Under the pieces are notes generated by a model. It searched no databases and was not told where the DNA came from. It saw only the letters and a list, made by a program, of their open reading frames with translations. A stretch of 57,286 nt of DNA from Rhodocyclales bacterium. Its GTDB lineage: Bacteria > Pseudomonadota > Gammaproteobacteria > Burkholderiales > Rhodocyclaceae. The DNA is taken from contig JACPUD010000115.1 of NCBI GenBank assembly GCA_016192435.1, positions 1 through 57,286 of the forward strand, given 5' to 3'. A program made the position numbers and the translations under genes. Every line of letters starts with the position of its first letter. Position 1 is the first letter of the stretch. Of this stretch, positions 1-8,217 are shown one piece after another.

Positions 1-1
1 G

Positions 2-235
2 CTGAAGATCGACCTGCTGATCACCGACCTCAACATGCCGGGCATGAACGGCATCGAGTTCATCAAGCAGGTGCGCACCCTGCCGCGCTACAAATTCATG
101 CCGATCCTGTTCCTCACCACCGAGTCGCAGCAATCGAAGCGACTCGAGGCGAAGGCCGCCGGCGCCTCGGGCTGGCTGGTCAAGCCGGCCACCGCCGACG
201 AGCTGCTCGGCACCATCAAGCTGGTGATCCGCTAG
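2..235 (+). CDS. CheY-type response regulator receiver (5' end missing)
   Basis: The window opens inside this gene; the frame is open from base 2 to a TAG at 233-235, about 77 codons. The translation has LLITDLNMPGMNG, whose Asp in the ITDLNMPG motif is the expected phosphoacceptor. It then has FLTTES (conserved Thr) and GWLVKPATADELL, with the conserved Lys-Pro of receiver domains. The protein ends right after the receiver fold, so it is a stand-alone CheY-like protein that would bind the flagellar switch (FliM/FliN) when phosphorylated. Its position before fliA fits a chemotaxis/motility operon. Whether it is cheY itself or another single-domain receiver cannot be decided without the 5' half. 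Confidence 0.85.
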   Translation: MKIDLLITDLNMPGMNGIEFIKQVRTLPRYKFMPILFLTTESQQSKRLEAKAAGASGWLVKPATADELLGTIKLVIR

Positions 236-255
236 CCGGTTCAGGCCACGGGATC

Positions 256-1017
256 ATGTATACCGCCCAGGGCGTAATAGCCAAGCAGCAGCCGGTCACC
301 GAGTACGCGCCGCTGGTCAAGCGCATCGCCTACCTGCTGATGGCCAGGCTGCCGGCCAGCGTCGATGTCGATGACCTGATCCAGAACGGCATGATCGGCC
401 TGCTTGACGCCATCGAGCGCTATGACGATGGCCTTGGTGCCCAGTTCGAGACCTATGCCGTGCAGCGGATACGCGGCGCTATGCTCGACGGCCTGCGCGA
501 TAACGACTGGGTGCCGCGCAGCGTGCGCCGCGAAATGCGTCGGGTCGAGTCGACTATCCATGTCCTGGAGCACGAATTCGGCCGGCCACCGGCGGAATCG
601 GAACTGGCCGCGGCCCTCGGAATTTCGCTGGCCGACTACCAGAAGCTGCTGCTCGATGCGCGCGGGCATCAACTCGTCTATATCGAGGACATCAGCGAGG
701 AAGGCGGCGAGGACTATCTGGCGCGGCATGAATCCGGGCCCACCTCCGACCCGCTCGCGCTGCTGGAGGAAGAAGGCACGCGGACGGCTCTGGTGGCCGC
801 GATCAAGGCCTTGCCGGAACGGGAGAAGCTGTTGATGGCCTTGTATTACGAGCAGGACTTGAACTTGCGCGAGATCGGCGAAGTAATGGGCGTCACCGAG
901 TCGCGTGTTTGCCAATTGCACAGCCAGGCGGTCGCGCGCCTGCGCGCCAGCCTTGCCGTCGAGCGCAAGCCGGCATCGGCGCGGCGCAAGCGCGCCTCAG
1001 CAGGCGGCGGGGGCTGA
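256..1017 (+). CDS. fliA: RNA polymerase sigma-28 factor FliA
   Basis: This 253-residue sigma factor directs late flagellar transcription. Region 2 is clear around residues 17-90 (DVDDLIQNGMIGLLDAIERY, then FETYAVQRIRGAMLDGLRDNDW). Region 3 follows around 95-150, and region 4 with its helix-turn-helix around 175-235 (LPEREKLLMALYY, LREIGEVMGVTESRV). The tail is basic and rich in Arg/Lys/Ala. It starts 20 bases after the receiver gene and is followed by the motor genes, a common arrangement in Betaproteobacteria. Its anti-sigma partner flgM lies 2 kb downstream on the other strand and carries a strong sigma-28-type promoter, which closes the regulatory loop. Confidence 0.95.
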   Translation: MYTAQGVIAKQQPVTEYAPLVKRIAYLLMARLPASVDVDDLIQNGMIGLLDAIERYDDGLGAQFETYAVQRIRGAMLDGLRDNDWVPRSVRREMRRVESTIHVLEHEFGRPPAESELAAALGISLADYQKLLLDARGHQLVYIEDISEEGGEDYLARHESGPTSDPLALLEEEGTRTALVAAIKALPEREKLLMALYYEQDLNLREIGEVMGVTESRVCQLHSQAVARLRASLAVERKPASARRKRASAGGGG

Positions 1018-1021
1018 GCGG

Positions 1022-1762
1022 ATGGACATGATCAGCATCGCCGGTTTGCTGCTGGGCCTGGCCGCCGTTGTCGGCGGACAGATTCTGGAGGGCGGGCATC
1101 TGGATTCGCTGGTGCAACCCGCAGCCTTCCTGATCGTGGTCGGCGGTACGCTGGGAGCGGTGATGCTGCAGAGTCCGCTGCGGGTTTTCCGGGACGGCAT
1201 AAAAATGGTGTCCTGGGTGTTTTTCCCTCCGGGCACGGACCCGCAGAAGCTGATAGCCGAGATATGCCACTGGAGCCAGATCGCGCGCAAGGAAGGCTTG
1301 CTGGCATTGGAGGGACAGATCGCCACGCTGACCGACCCGTTTGCCGCCAAGGGCTTGCAACTGCTGGTCGACGGTGCCGAACCGGAGCGCCTGCGCGAAG
1401 TGCTGGAGGTGGACATCAGCGCCCGGGAAAGCAGCCTGAAGGCTGCGGCCAGGGTATGGGAATCGGCCGGCGGTTACTCGCCGACCATAGGCATCATCGG
1501 CGCCGTGATGGGGCTGATCCATGTCATGGAGAACTTGTCGGACCCGTCAAAGCTCGGTAGCGGCATCGCCGTCGCCTTCGTCGCGACCATCTACGGCGTG
1601 GGCGCGGCGAACCTGATTTTCCTGCCAATTGCCAAGAAGCTCATGGCCAACATCGCGCGCGTCATCACCATCCGCGAAATGCTGGTCGATGGATTGGTCG
1701 GGATTGCCAACGGCGATAATCCGCGCCTGCTGGAGAGCCGGCTGCAGGGCTACTTCGTCTGA
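1022..1762 (+). CDS. motC: Flagellar motor stator protein, MotA/MotC type
   Basis: This is a 246-residue membrane protein of the MotA/TolQ/ExbB family. Hydrophobic segments lie near residues 3-20, 33-50, 150-167 and 180-200. The SPTIGIIGAVMGLIHVM segment matches the conserved third membrane helix of MotA proteins with its Pro. A longer upstream frame is open, but ATG 1022 lies four bases past the fliA stop and gives a normal MotA N-terminus, so I chose it. The gene overlaps motD by one base (TGATG). Placement after fliA and short length fit the MotC/MotD stator pair rather than MotA/MotB. The product would form the proton channel that drives rotation. Confidence 0.9.
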   Translation: MDMISIAGLLLGLAAVVGGQILEGGHLDSLVQPAAFLIVVGGTLGAVMLQSPLRVFRDGIKMVSWVFFPPGTDPQKLIAEICHWSQIARKEGLLALEGQIATLTDPFAAKGLQLLVDGAEPERLREVLEVDISARESSLKAAARVWESAGGYSPTIGIIGAVMGLIHVMENLSDPSKLGSGIAVAFVATIYGVGAANLIFLPIAKKLMANIARVITIREMLVDGLVGIANGDNPRLLESRLQGYFV

Positions 1763-2541
1763 TGGCCCAGTTCAGGCGCCGCCGGCGCCGGCGCGAGACC
1801 GACGACCCGGAAAATCACGAGCGCTGGCTGGTGTCGTATGCGGATTTCATCACGCTGCTGTTTGCCTTCTTCGTCGTCATGTACGGCATTTCCTCGGTCA
1901 ACGAGGGCAAGTATCGCGTCATGTCGGATTCCATCGTGGTTGCATTTCGCAACATCTCGGGCGCGCCGGCCAAGGCCCTGATGCCGGTCAACATGCCCGA
2001 GTCGACGTCGGCGGCGATTTCGCTGCGGCGCAATCCGGCCCCGCATTTGGCGAAGAAGGAGCAGATGCGCAATCTGGCCGTCAGCCTGAACCAGGCGCTG
2101 GCGCCATTGATGGCGCAGGGCAAGGTCCGGGTGACCGAGGGCGCCCTCGGCATCACCGTGGACATCAATGCCAGCGCCCTGTTTGCGCCGGGCGAGGCGC
2201 GGCTCGATCTCGGCGCGGTGCGCGCGCTCGATGCGGTTGGCCGGATGCTGGCCACCACCGACTTCCCCATCGTGGTAGAGGGGCATACCGACAATATTCC
2301 GATCAGTACGCCGCAGTTTCCCACCAACTGGGAGCTTTCCGCCGCCAGGGCCGCCAGCGTGGTACGGCTGTTCGTCGATACCGAGGTCGATCCCCGCCGC
2401 TTGACGGCCTCCGGCTATGCGGATCAGCGACCGGTGGCCGACAATGCGACGCCGGTCGGGCGCCAGGCCAATCGTCGGGTCGCAATCCGGATCGAGTCGC
2501 GCACCCCTGACCATCGGGTCGAGGTGCCGCTGACCCAATAA
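1762..2541 (+). CDS. motD: Flagellar motor stator protein, MotB/MotD type
   Basis: This 259-residue stator partner has a very basic N-terminus and one membrane segment near residues 27-46 (WLVSYADFITLLFAFFVVMY). The Asp in YADFITLL is the conserved proton-binding residue of MotB proteins. An OmpA/MotB peptidoglycan-binding domain covers roughly residues 130-240 (VVEGHTDNIPIS, NWELSAARAASVVRLF, RLTASGYAD). It anchors the MotC/MotD stator to the cell wall. Translation is coupled to motC through a one-base overlap. The gene converges with flgN, leaving a 30-base gap with no obvious terminator. Confidence 0.92.
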   Translation: MAQFRRRRRRRETDDPENHERWLVSYADFITLLFAFFVVMYGISSVNEGKYRVMSDSIVVAFRNISGAPAKALMPVNMPESTSAAISLRRNPAPHLAKKEQMRNLAVSLNQALAPLMAQGKVRVTEGALGITVDINASALFAPGEARLDLGAVRALDAVGRMLATTDFPIVVEGHTDNIPISTPQFPTNWELSAARAASVVRLFVDTEVDPRRLTASGYADQRPVADNATPVGRQANRRVAIRIESRTPDHRVEVPLTQ

Positions 2542-2571
2542 GAATGCCGATACGCAGTGCCGCAGGGTGAA

Positions 2572-3036
2572 TCAGGCGCTGCCCAGGGGCCGCCGTCCGG
2601 ATGATGATTTTTGCTGGCCATCGGCACCGTAGGGCGTGGCATCGGCCGCTTCGCCGAGCAAGGTTGCCAGGGCCTGCTGATTCTGCTGCAAGCGTGCCGC
2701 GATCAATTTGCCGTTGAGTTCATTCTCGCGTTTGGCAGCGGCGGCCAGTTCGAGGTAGCGCTGCAGCATGCCCAGCGCGGCCGTCGGCCGGGTATTGGCG
2801 CCGACCCAGGCATCGAGTCCGGCGCGACCTGCGGCAAAGCCGGCGCTGCGCTGCGCCGCGTCGCGTTCGGCTTCGAGGTTCGCCAGGCGTCTGGCCAGTT
2901 GCGACTTCTGATCGGTGATGGTCGGCAACTGGTCGATGTCGCCGGAAACCAGCGCATCCCGTTCCGCGCCCAGCACGGCCACGAATCCCTGCAATTCGGC
3001 GATGGTCTGTTCCAGCAGGATGTCGATTGCGGCCAA
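2572..3036 (-). CDS. flgN: Flagellar export chaperone FlgN
   Basis: This is a 154-residue, helix-rich, charged protein with the FlgN pattern: an N-terminal helix (LLEQTIAELQGFVAVLGAERDAL) and a central LARRLANLEAERDA helix. It ends in a low-complexity tail (QQKSSSGRRPLGSA). FlgN chaperones the hook-filament junction proteins FlgK and FlgL to the export apparatus; both are encoded in this window. It lies 14 bases downstream of flgM, the standard flgAMN order, and probably shares the flgM sigma-28 promoter. Confidence 0.88.
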   Translation of the reverse strand: MAAIDILLEQTIAELQGFVAVLGAERDALVSGDIDQLPTITDQKSQLARRLANLEAERDAAQRSAGFAAGRAGLDAWVGANTRPTAALGMLQRYLELAAAAKRENELNGKLIAARLQQNQQALATLLGEAADATPYGADGQQKSSSGRRPLGSA

Positions 3037-3050
3037 GGCGGATCCGCTAC

Positions 3051-3365
3051 CTAACCGGCGCTGCGCTTCTTGCCAAGTTGATCCCGAACGTCTTCGATCA
3101 GCCGATCGGCAATCTTCTCGGCATCGATCTGCAGTTGTCCCTGCGCGATGGCCTCGCGAATTTCCGCCACGCGCTGGCTGTCGAAGGGCGCTGCCGCCGA
3201 CCTGACGAATGCGGTGGATTGCAGGTTGCTGGCTGCTGCGGCATCGCCGGCGCCGCCGTGTGGTGCCGCGGTTCTGCCGGCGGCCCCATTGGCAGTGGCG
3301 GCAGTGGCTTGCGCGCGGGCTTTCGGCAGGCTGGCGGGTGAAGGTAGCGCAGAGTTGATCTTCAT
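3051..3365 (-). CDS. flgM: Anti-sigma-28 factor FlgM
   Basis: This 104-residue anti-sigma factor begins at ATG 3365 (MKINSALPSPASLPKARAQ). A longer frame reaches 3491, but that extension would cross a near-consensus sigma-28 promoter, so the short start is right. The disordered Ala-rich N-terminal half and the C-terminal FliA-binding helices (RVAEIREAIAQGQLQIDAEKIADRLIEDV, in parts) are typical. FlgM holds FliA inactive until it is secreted through the finished hook-basal body. Autoregulated production is expected from the promoter just upstream. Confidence 0.92.
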   Translation of the reverse strand: MKINSALPSPASLPKARAQATAATANGAAGRTAAPHGGAGDAAAASNLQSTAFVRSAAAPFDSQRVAEIREAIAQGQLQIDAEKIADRLIEDVRDQLGKKRSAG

Positions 3366-3400
3366 GATGTGCACCGGTACGGGTTCTTGGCTTAGGGGAT

Positions 3401-3427
3401 TTAACGGCGCCGAAAATCCCAACTTTA
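3401..3427 (-). promoter_or_regulatory. Sigma-28 (FliA) promoter for flgM-flgN
   Basis: Read on the minus strand: TAAAGTTG, an 11-base spacer, then GCCGTTAA. This matches the enterobacterial FliA consensus TAAAGTTT-N11-GCCGATAA at 14 of 16 positions with exact spacing. The -10 element lies 36 bases upstream of the flgM ATG. This is the best sigma-28 match I found in the window. Confidence 0.85.
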
Positions 3428-3599
3428 GGGTTGGATCAGCCTTTGCCGACAAATTATCCCTTGATCGGCGGGATCCACCAAGGCGACGCATAGCGCCGGC
3501 GACCGACCCTGCCGCTGAGAATGGCCGCCAGTGTAGCGCTTCCTTTCTTGTTCGTGGGCATCGCGCCGTGCCGGTCCGCCGCGACCCGCTTGCGTCACC

Positions 3600-4292
3600 T
3601 CATTGGGCGAGGCTGACCCTGCCGTCGCTTTGCGCTGTGCCGCTGACGACCTGGCCGGACGCGGTGCGGACCTGCACCATCTGCCCGGCAGCGGCGCTGT
3701 TCAGCGCGCGGCCTTCGCTGGCGACCTGGAAGCCCGCTCCGGCGGAGACGATGCGGACGTTTTGTCCCTGCCTCACCACCACGGGCGGACGAAACATTTC
3801 CGTGCGCAACGGGCGACCGGCCGGCACGGCATTGCCGGAAGCCTGTCCGAGCACTCGCTGCGGATCGGTCAACACCCCGTTCGGCAACTCAGCCAGGTCA
3901 CCCTGACGGCGTTCGATGTCGGCTTCTTCGACGATCTGACCGGCCCGCAGGGAACGCGCGCTGACCAGGTAGTCCACCGTGACATGGATCTGCACTGGCA
4001 CATACAGGCTCCATGTCGCCCCTTCGGTGCAGCGCACATTGACGTGGGTTCGCCCCCACGGCCGAGCTCCTGCGTCCATCGCAGCAGCGAGCTTGCGGCA
4101 ATCGGTCGACAGGCGGCCGGCGTTGATGGTGCCGATGCTGTAACGAACCGGCCCGGGCAGATCCTTGCCGTAAGCATCGAGAAATTCCGTGACGGCTCGG
4201 CGGATCGGCTCCGCGTCAATGGCCCATACCGGGTTTGTGGGCAGCAGCAGGATCGCGGCAAGCGCGGAAAGGAGGGCGGCAGTCGAGTACAT
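3600..4292 (-). CDS. flgA: P-ring assembly chaperone FlgA
   Basis: This 230-residue periplasmic protein has a signal peptide at residues 1-24, ending PTNPVWA. The SAF-type domain and C-terminal FlgA region show VDYLVSARSLRAGQIVEEADI, GQASGNAVPAGRPLRTEMF and a final GQNVRIVSAGAGFQVASEGRALN segment, the FlgA hallmark (each quoted only in part). It helps FlgI assemble into the P-ring around the rod. It is transcribed divergently from flgB across a 243-base spacer. flgM follows 234 bases downstream but has its own promoter. Confidence 0.93.
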   Translation of the reverse strand: MYSTAALLSALAAILLLPTNPVWAIDAEPIRRAVTEFLDAYGKDLPGPVRYSIGTINAGRLSTDCRKLAAAMDAGARPWGRTHVNVRCTEGATWSLYVPVQIHVTVDYLVSARSLRAGQIVEEADIERRQGDLAELPNGVLTDPQRVLGQASGNAVPAGRPLRTEMFRPPVVVRQGQNVRIVSAGAGFQVASEGRALNSAAAGQMVQVRTASGQVVSGTAQSDGRVSLAQ

Positions 4293-4330
4293 GGTCGAAG
4301 GTTACCGCAGGAAGGCGTGCTTACGTGTGA

Positions 4331-4379
4331 GGCCGGCAACATTCACGGCAATCGGCTTGTCGGCCGGCAACTTTTGCCG
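4331..4379. promoter_or_regulatory. Possible activator-binding sites between flgA and flgB
   Basis: The 10-mer GGCCGGCAAC occurs at 4331-4340 and again at 4362-4371, 31 bases apart, close to three helical turns. The second copy runs into an inverted repeat, CGGCAA-CTT-TTGCCG (4365-4379). A near-identical 15-mer, CGGCAA-GTT-TTGCCG, lies upstream of flgK at 13451-13465. The sites sit about 100-145 bases upstream of the putative flgB sigma-54 promoter, where enhancer-binding proteins usually act. The binding protein is unknown. Confidence 0.35.
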
Positions 4380-4474
4380 TGTTGCCGCGACGCTTTTGCC
4401 AGCGTTGCGTCGGCTCCGGCTCGAAAGGGCGCGAAAGCGCCAGAAACAGGCATGGCAGAGGCGATTCCGGGGCA

Positions 4475-4490
4475 TGGCATGGATGATGCG
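4475..4490 (+). promoter_or_regulatory. Candidate sigma-54 promoter for flgB
   Basis: The sequence TGGCATGGATGATGCG carries GG and GC separated by exactly 10 bases. It matches TGGC-N7-TTGC except for A in place of the first T of the -12 element. It lies 46 bases upstream of the flgB start in the divergent flgA-flgB spacer. Sigma-54 control of hook-basal-body operons is known in many polarly flagellated proteobacteria; that it applies here is inferred. Confidence 0.5.
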
Positions 4491-4535
4491 TAGACCAGGT
4501 CACATAGTCCATTAGACAAGCCGACAACCTCTACC

Positions 4536-4934
4536 ATGTTCGATCGAATCGACGACCAACTCAGGATTCACCGCGCCGCACTCGGTGCGCTGACCTATCG
4601 CCAGGAATTGCTTGCTTCGAATATCGCCAATGCGGATACGCCGCATTTCAAGGCGCGCGATATCGATTTCAAGGGCGCGCTGGAGTCGGCGCTGACAGGA
4701 CGCCGTACCGGCAGCCTGGCAAGCACCTCGCCGCGGCATCTGCAGTCGGGCGCAGCGACTTCCTTCGCCGAGGCGGCAAGATTTCGCACCGAATTCCAGC
4801 CCAGCATCGACGGCAATACCGTGAATATGGACATCGAGCGCAGCGCCTTCGCCGAGAACGCGCTGCGCCTCGAAGCCACGCTGACCTTCATCGGCGGCAC
4901 GTTCAAGACCCTGCAACTGGCGATGAGCCAGTAA
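4536..4934 (+). CDS. flgB: Flagellar proximal rod protein FlgB
   Basis: This 132-residue rod protein has the axial-family N-terminal motif [21 protein letters not shown] near residues 26-46 (quoted in part) and the usual [22 protein letters not shown]-terminal helix. It forms part of the proximal rod with FlgC and FlgF. It is the first gene of the plus-strand flg operon and is followed after 5 bases by flgC. Confidence 0.95.
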   Translation: MFDRIDDQLRIHRAALGALTYRQELLASNIANADTPHFKARDIDFKGALESALTGRRTGSLASTSPRHLQSGAATSFAEAARFRTEFQPSIDGNTVNMDIERSAFAENALRLEATLTFIGGTFKTLQLAMSQ

Positions 4935-4939
4935 GCGCC

Positions 4940-5341
4940 ATGAGCCTGCTCAACATATTCTCCATCGCCGGTTCGGCGCTTACCGCTCAGTCGGCGCGCC
5001 TCAACACGATTGCCAGCAACCTGGCCAATGCCGACAGCGTGGCCGGCGCCGACGGCCGTCCCTATCGCGCCAGGCAGGTCGAGTTCAAGGCGACCGCGGT
5101 CGAAGGCGGCGGCACCGGTGTGCGGGTCACGCGCGTGGTCGAAAGCCAGGCCCCGCTACGGATGAGCTACGACCCGTCGAGTCCCGCGGCGGACGAGCAG
5201 GGCTATGTGGCGATGCCCAACGTGAATGTGGTGGACGAGATGGTCAACATGATCTCGGCCTCGCGTTCCTACCAGAACAATGCCGAAGTAATGAACGCCG
5301 CGAAATCGCTGATCCAGAAGACTCTGGCGCTCGGGCAATAA
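4940..5341 (+). CDS. flgC: Flagellar proximal rod protein FlgC
   Basis: This is a 133-residue rod protein. The N-terminal motif [13 protein letters not shown] and the C-terminal [22 protein letters not shown] block (partial) with a final [13 protein letters not shown] are diagnostic for FlgC. Its length is typical. It sits between flgB and flgD with short spacers, so it is translated from the same message and assembles in the rod of the basal body. Confidence 0.96.
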   Translation: MSLLNIFSIAGSALTAQSARLNTIASNLANADSVAGADGRPYRARQVEFKATAVEGGGTGVRVTRVVESQAPLRMSYDPSSPAADEQGYVAMPNVNVVDEMVNMISASRSYQNNAEVMNAAKSLIQKTLALGQ

Positions 5342-5364
5342 CACATTTGCAAGGAGAGCATGAC

Positions 5365-6048
5365 ATGGCAATCACTTCGGCTTCCGCCCTATCCAGCACT
5401 GCGCAGTCCTTGCTGGAGGCGGCCAACGGCACCGGCAGCGGCAAGCCGGCCAGCGCCACGACGGACGCGCAGAACCGCTTCCTCAGGTTGTTGACGACCC
5501 AACTCAAAAACCAGGATCCGTTGAATCCGATGGACAACGCCCAGATGACTTCGCAACTGGCGCAGATCAGCACTGTCGATGGCATCGAAAAGCTCAACGC
5601 GACCCTGCAGAAGCTGCTTTCCAGCTCCGTCGATAGCGAAGCGATGCAGGCAGCGGCGCTGGTCGGTCATCAGGTGATGGTGGCCGGCAGCGGTCTGACT
5701 CTTGGCGACGCCGGGGCGGTGGGTGGCCTTGAATTGAAGTCCGCCGCCGACCAGGTCAGCGTCACCATCAAGGATTCCAATGGAATTGTCATGAGAACGC
5801 TTGAGCTCGGTGATCTGGATGCGGGAATGCACAACTTCGCCTGGGATGGCAAGACCGACGGCGGCGCCCAGGCGGTCAATGGCAGTTACAGCATTTCGAT
5901 TCTGGCCAAGCGCGGGTCGGAAAAGCTTGAAGTCACCCCGCTCGAACTGGCCGGGGTGACCAGCATCAATCGCAGCAGTCAAGGCGTCACACTGGATCTC
6001 GGACAACTGGGCCTGGCCAAGCTGTCCGACGTTAAACAAATTTTCTGA
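5365..6048 (+). CDS. flgD: Hook cap (hook scaffolding) protein FlgD
   Basis: This 227-residue protein caps the growing hook so that FlgE subunits can polymerise. The conserved N-terminal block FLRLLTTQLKNQDPLNPMDN is present around residues 35-54, followed by TSQLAQISTVDGI. An Ig-like region (VTIKDSNG, HNFAWDGKTDGG) fills the second half. I chose ATG 5365 because AAGGAG lies 14 to 9 bases upstream; an in-frame TTG at 5347 has no such support. It precedes flgE by 13 bases. Confidence 0.94.
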   Translation: MAITSASALSSTAQSLLEAANGTGSGKPASATTDAQNRFLRLLTTQLKNQDPLNPMDNAQMTSQLAQISTVDGIEKLNATLQKLLSSSVDSEAMQAAALVGHQVMVAGSGLTLGDAGAVGGLELKSAADQVSVTIKDSNGIVMRTLELGDLDAGMHNFAWDGKTDGGAQAVNGSYSISILAKRGSEKLEVTPLELAGVTSINRSSQGVTLDLGQLGLAKLSDVKQIF

Positions 6049-6061
6049 GCGGGAGCGGATC

Positions 6062-7351
6062 ATGGGATTTCAACAAGGTTTGGCTGGACTCAATGCATCG
6101 TCGAAGGCGCTCGATACCATCGGCAACAACATCTCCAATGCCAGCACGGTCGGCTTCAAGACCGGGCAGACGCAGTTCGCCGACGTCTTCGCGGCGTCTC
6201 TTTCCGGTGCCGGCGCTGCGCCGGTGGGCCTCGGCACCAAGGTTGCCGCTGTGGTCCAGCAATTCACCCAGGGCAGCATCGGCGTCACCAACAATCCGCT
6301 CGATATTGCGATCAACGGCGGCGGCTTCTTCCAGATGGACGACGGCAACGGCGCCACGGTATATACCCGCAACGGACAGTTCCAGCTCGATCAGTCCGGC
6401 TACATCGTCAATGCCAACGGTTTGCAGTTGAAGGGCATCATGGCGACGCGCGGCGTGATTGCCCCGGGATCGCCTTCGGTGCCGCTGCGCCTGTTCGATC
6501 CGTCGCAGAGCCTGGCTGGCCCGCCGCAGCAAACCGGTGGCAGCCCAGGCAACCTGGGCCTGCAGGTCAACGTCAATCTCGATGCCCGCGTGGCGCCGCC
6601 AGCCGATCCGGTCTTCGACTACAACAATCCGCGCACCTACAACCAGTCCACCGCGGTCACGATCTACGACAGTCTGGGCAACCCCCACACTTATTCGATG
6701 TATTTCGTCAAGGGTGTGGCGGCCAGCAGCTGGGACGTCTATGCCGCAGTGAGCAATCCGCCGGGTGCCGTGCCGACCGTCACCGACCTGTCCGCCGGCG
6801 GTCCGCTGGGAACCCTGACCTTCGATTCAACGGGAACGCTGACCTCGGCGCCTTTCACCGCCGTCGTGACCGATGCCGATCTGGGCTACGCCGGAGCCGT
6901 GAATTCCCTGTCCTTCCCGGTGGTCTTCGACGGCACGACGCAGTTCGGCTCGGACTTTTCGGTCAATGCGATGATTCAGGACGGCTATGGTTCGGGAACC
7001 CTGGCCGGATTCAACATCGGCAAGGACGGCATCATTCTCGGCCGCTACACCAACGGCCAATCGACCGAAGTCGGCCAGGTCATTCTGGCCTCGTTCCGCA
7101 ATCCGCAGGGCATGCAACCGCTCGGCGACAACGTCTGGGCGCAGTCCTCGACCAGCGGTGACCGCATCGTCGGTACGCCCGGATCGACGGGTCAGTATGG
7201 CGTGCTGCAGTCCGCCGCGCTCGAAGAGTCGAATGTCGACCTGACCGCCGAGCTGGTGACCATGATCACCATGCAAAGGTCGTATCAGGCCAACGCGCAG
7301 ACGATCAAGACGCAGGACAGCATTCTGCAGACCCTGGTCAACCTGCGCTGA
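6062..7351 (+). CDS. flgE: Flagellar hook protein FlgE
   Basis: This is a 429-residue hook structural protein. The N-terminal axial motif DTIGNNISNASTVGFKTGQT lies at about residues 19-38. The internal FlgE signatures NPLDIAINGGGFFQM and VYTRNGQFQLDQSGYIV follow. The C-terminus has LEESNVDLTAELVTMITMQR and ends ILQTLVNLR. A second, diverged copy of this family lies three genes downstream. Because this copy directly follows flgD and has the commoner length, I take it as the main hook protein. Confidence 0.95.
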   Translation: MGFQQGLAGLNASSKALDTIGNNISNASTVGFKTGQTQFADVFAASLSGAGAAPVGLGTKVAAVVQQFTQGSIGVTNNPLDIAINGGGFFQMDDGNGATVYTRNGQFQLDQSGYIVNANGLQLKGIMATRGVIAPGSPSVPLRLFDPSQSLAGPPQQTGGSPGNLGLQVNVNLDARVAPPADPVFDYNNPRTYNQSTAVTIYDSLGNPHTYSMYFVKGVAASSWDVYAAVSNPPGAVPTVTDLSAGGPLGTLTFDSTGTLTSAPFTAVVTDADLGYAGAVNSLSFPVVFDGTTQFGSDFSVNAMIQDGYGSGTLAGFNIGKDGIILGRYTNGQSTEVGQVILASFRNPQGMQPLGDNVWAQSSTSGDRIVGTPGSTGQYGVLQSAALEESNVDLTAELVTMITMQRSYQANAQTIKTQDSILQTLVNLR

Positions 7352-7377
7352 TAGTTGCCGCTGACGACACGGCGAGA
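7351..7377 (+). repeat. Dispersed short repeat, copy 1 (intergenic)
   Basis: AGTTGCCGCTGACG followed by ACACGGCG fills most of the short spacer between flgE and flgF. It differs from the family core AGTTGGCGCTGRCG by one base. Confidence 0.6.
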
Positions 7378-7388
7378 GGGACGGGACG

Positions 7389-8141
7389 ATGGACAGGATG
7401 ATCTACACGGCGATGAGCGGTGCCAGCCAGACCATGAGCCGGCAGGCCGCCGTGGGCCACAACCTGGCCAACGCCAACACCACCGGCTACCGCGCCGAAG
7501 AGCATCGCCTGCGCGCGGTGCCGGTGCTGTCGCATGCCACACAGAAGGGTTTGCCGACCCGCGCCTTCGCCATGGACGCCAGCACCCATACCGACTTCAC
7601 CCCGGGGCCGATGGTGCATACCGCGCGACCGCTGGATCTGGCGGTGCAGGGGCCTGGCTGGATCGCCCTGCAGATGCCCGACGGCAGCGAGGCCTATACC
7701 CGCAACGGCAGTTTCGAACTCAACGTGAATGGCATCGTGCAGACGCGCAGCGGCATTCCGGTGCTGGGCGACGGCGGTCCGATCTCCATTCCCCCCGACG
7801 TGAAGCTGAGCATCGGCGGCGATGGCACGATCTCCGCGCTGCCCGAGTCGGGCGCGCAGAACACGGTCAGCGTGATCAGCCGTTTCAAGCTAGTGAATCC
7901 GCCCCAAGCCGACCTGGTGCGTGGCGACGACGGCTATTTTCGGCTGCGCGACGGCGAACCGGCGCCCGCCGATGAGAAGGTGATGGTGTTGGGCGGGAGC
8001 CTTGAGGGCAGCAATGTCAATCCGGCAGAACAGATGGTGAACATGATTTCCCTGGCGCGACAGTTCGAGATGCAGATGAAACTGGTGTCGGCCGCCGATG
8101 CCAACGACCGCGCCGCAACCCAGATTCTGGCGACCCGCTGA
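7389..8141 (+). CDS. flgF: Flagellar proximal rod protein FlgF
   Basis: This 250-residue rod protein starts MDRMIYTAMSGASQTMSRQ and carries the axial motif HNLANANTTGYRAEEH. It has PLDLAVQGPGWIALQMPDG and AYTRNGSFELNVNG in the middle. The C-terminal LEGSNVNPAEQMVNMISLAR block is typical of FlgF. Length and place after flgE fit. The next gene is a second hook-like protein rather than flgG, which is unusual. Confidence 0.94.
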   Translation: MDRMIYTAMSGASQTMSRQAAVGHNLANANTTGYRAEEHRLRAVPVLSHATQKGLPTRAFAMDASTHTDFTPGPMVHTARPLDLAVQGPGWIALQMPDGSEAYTRNGSFELNVNGIVQTRSGIPVLGDGGPISIPPDVKLSIGGDGTISALPESGAQNTVSVISRFKLVNPPQADLVRGDDGYFRLRDGEPAPADEKVMVLGGSLEGSNVNPAEQMVNMISLARQFEMQMKLVSAADANDRAATQILATR

Positions 8142-8145
8142 TCCC

Positions 8146-8161
8146 AGGCATGGCGCTTGCA
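8146..8161 (+). promoter_or_regulatory. Candidate sigma-54 promoter before the second flgE-like gene
   Basis: AGGCATGGCGCTTGCA has GG and GC separated by 10 bases, with a perfect TTGC -12 element; the -24 element is AGGC instead of TGGC. It lies about 57 bases upstream of the ATG at 8218, in a 76-base spacer unusually long for this operon. It could give this gene independent expression. Confidence 0.4.
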
Positions 8162-8217
8162 TGGTTGCAGGCACAAACGCCCGAGCTTGGTGCGAGACGA
8201 ACAGGAAGGAATGAACA

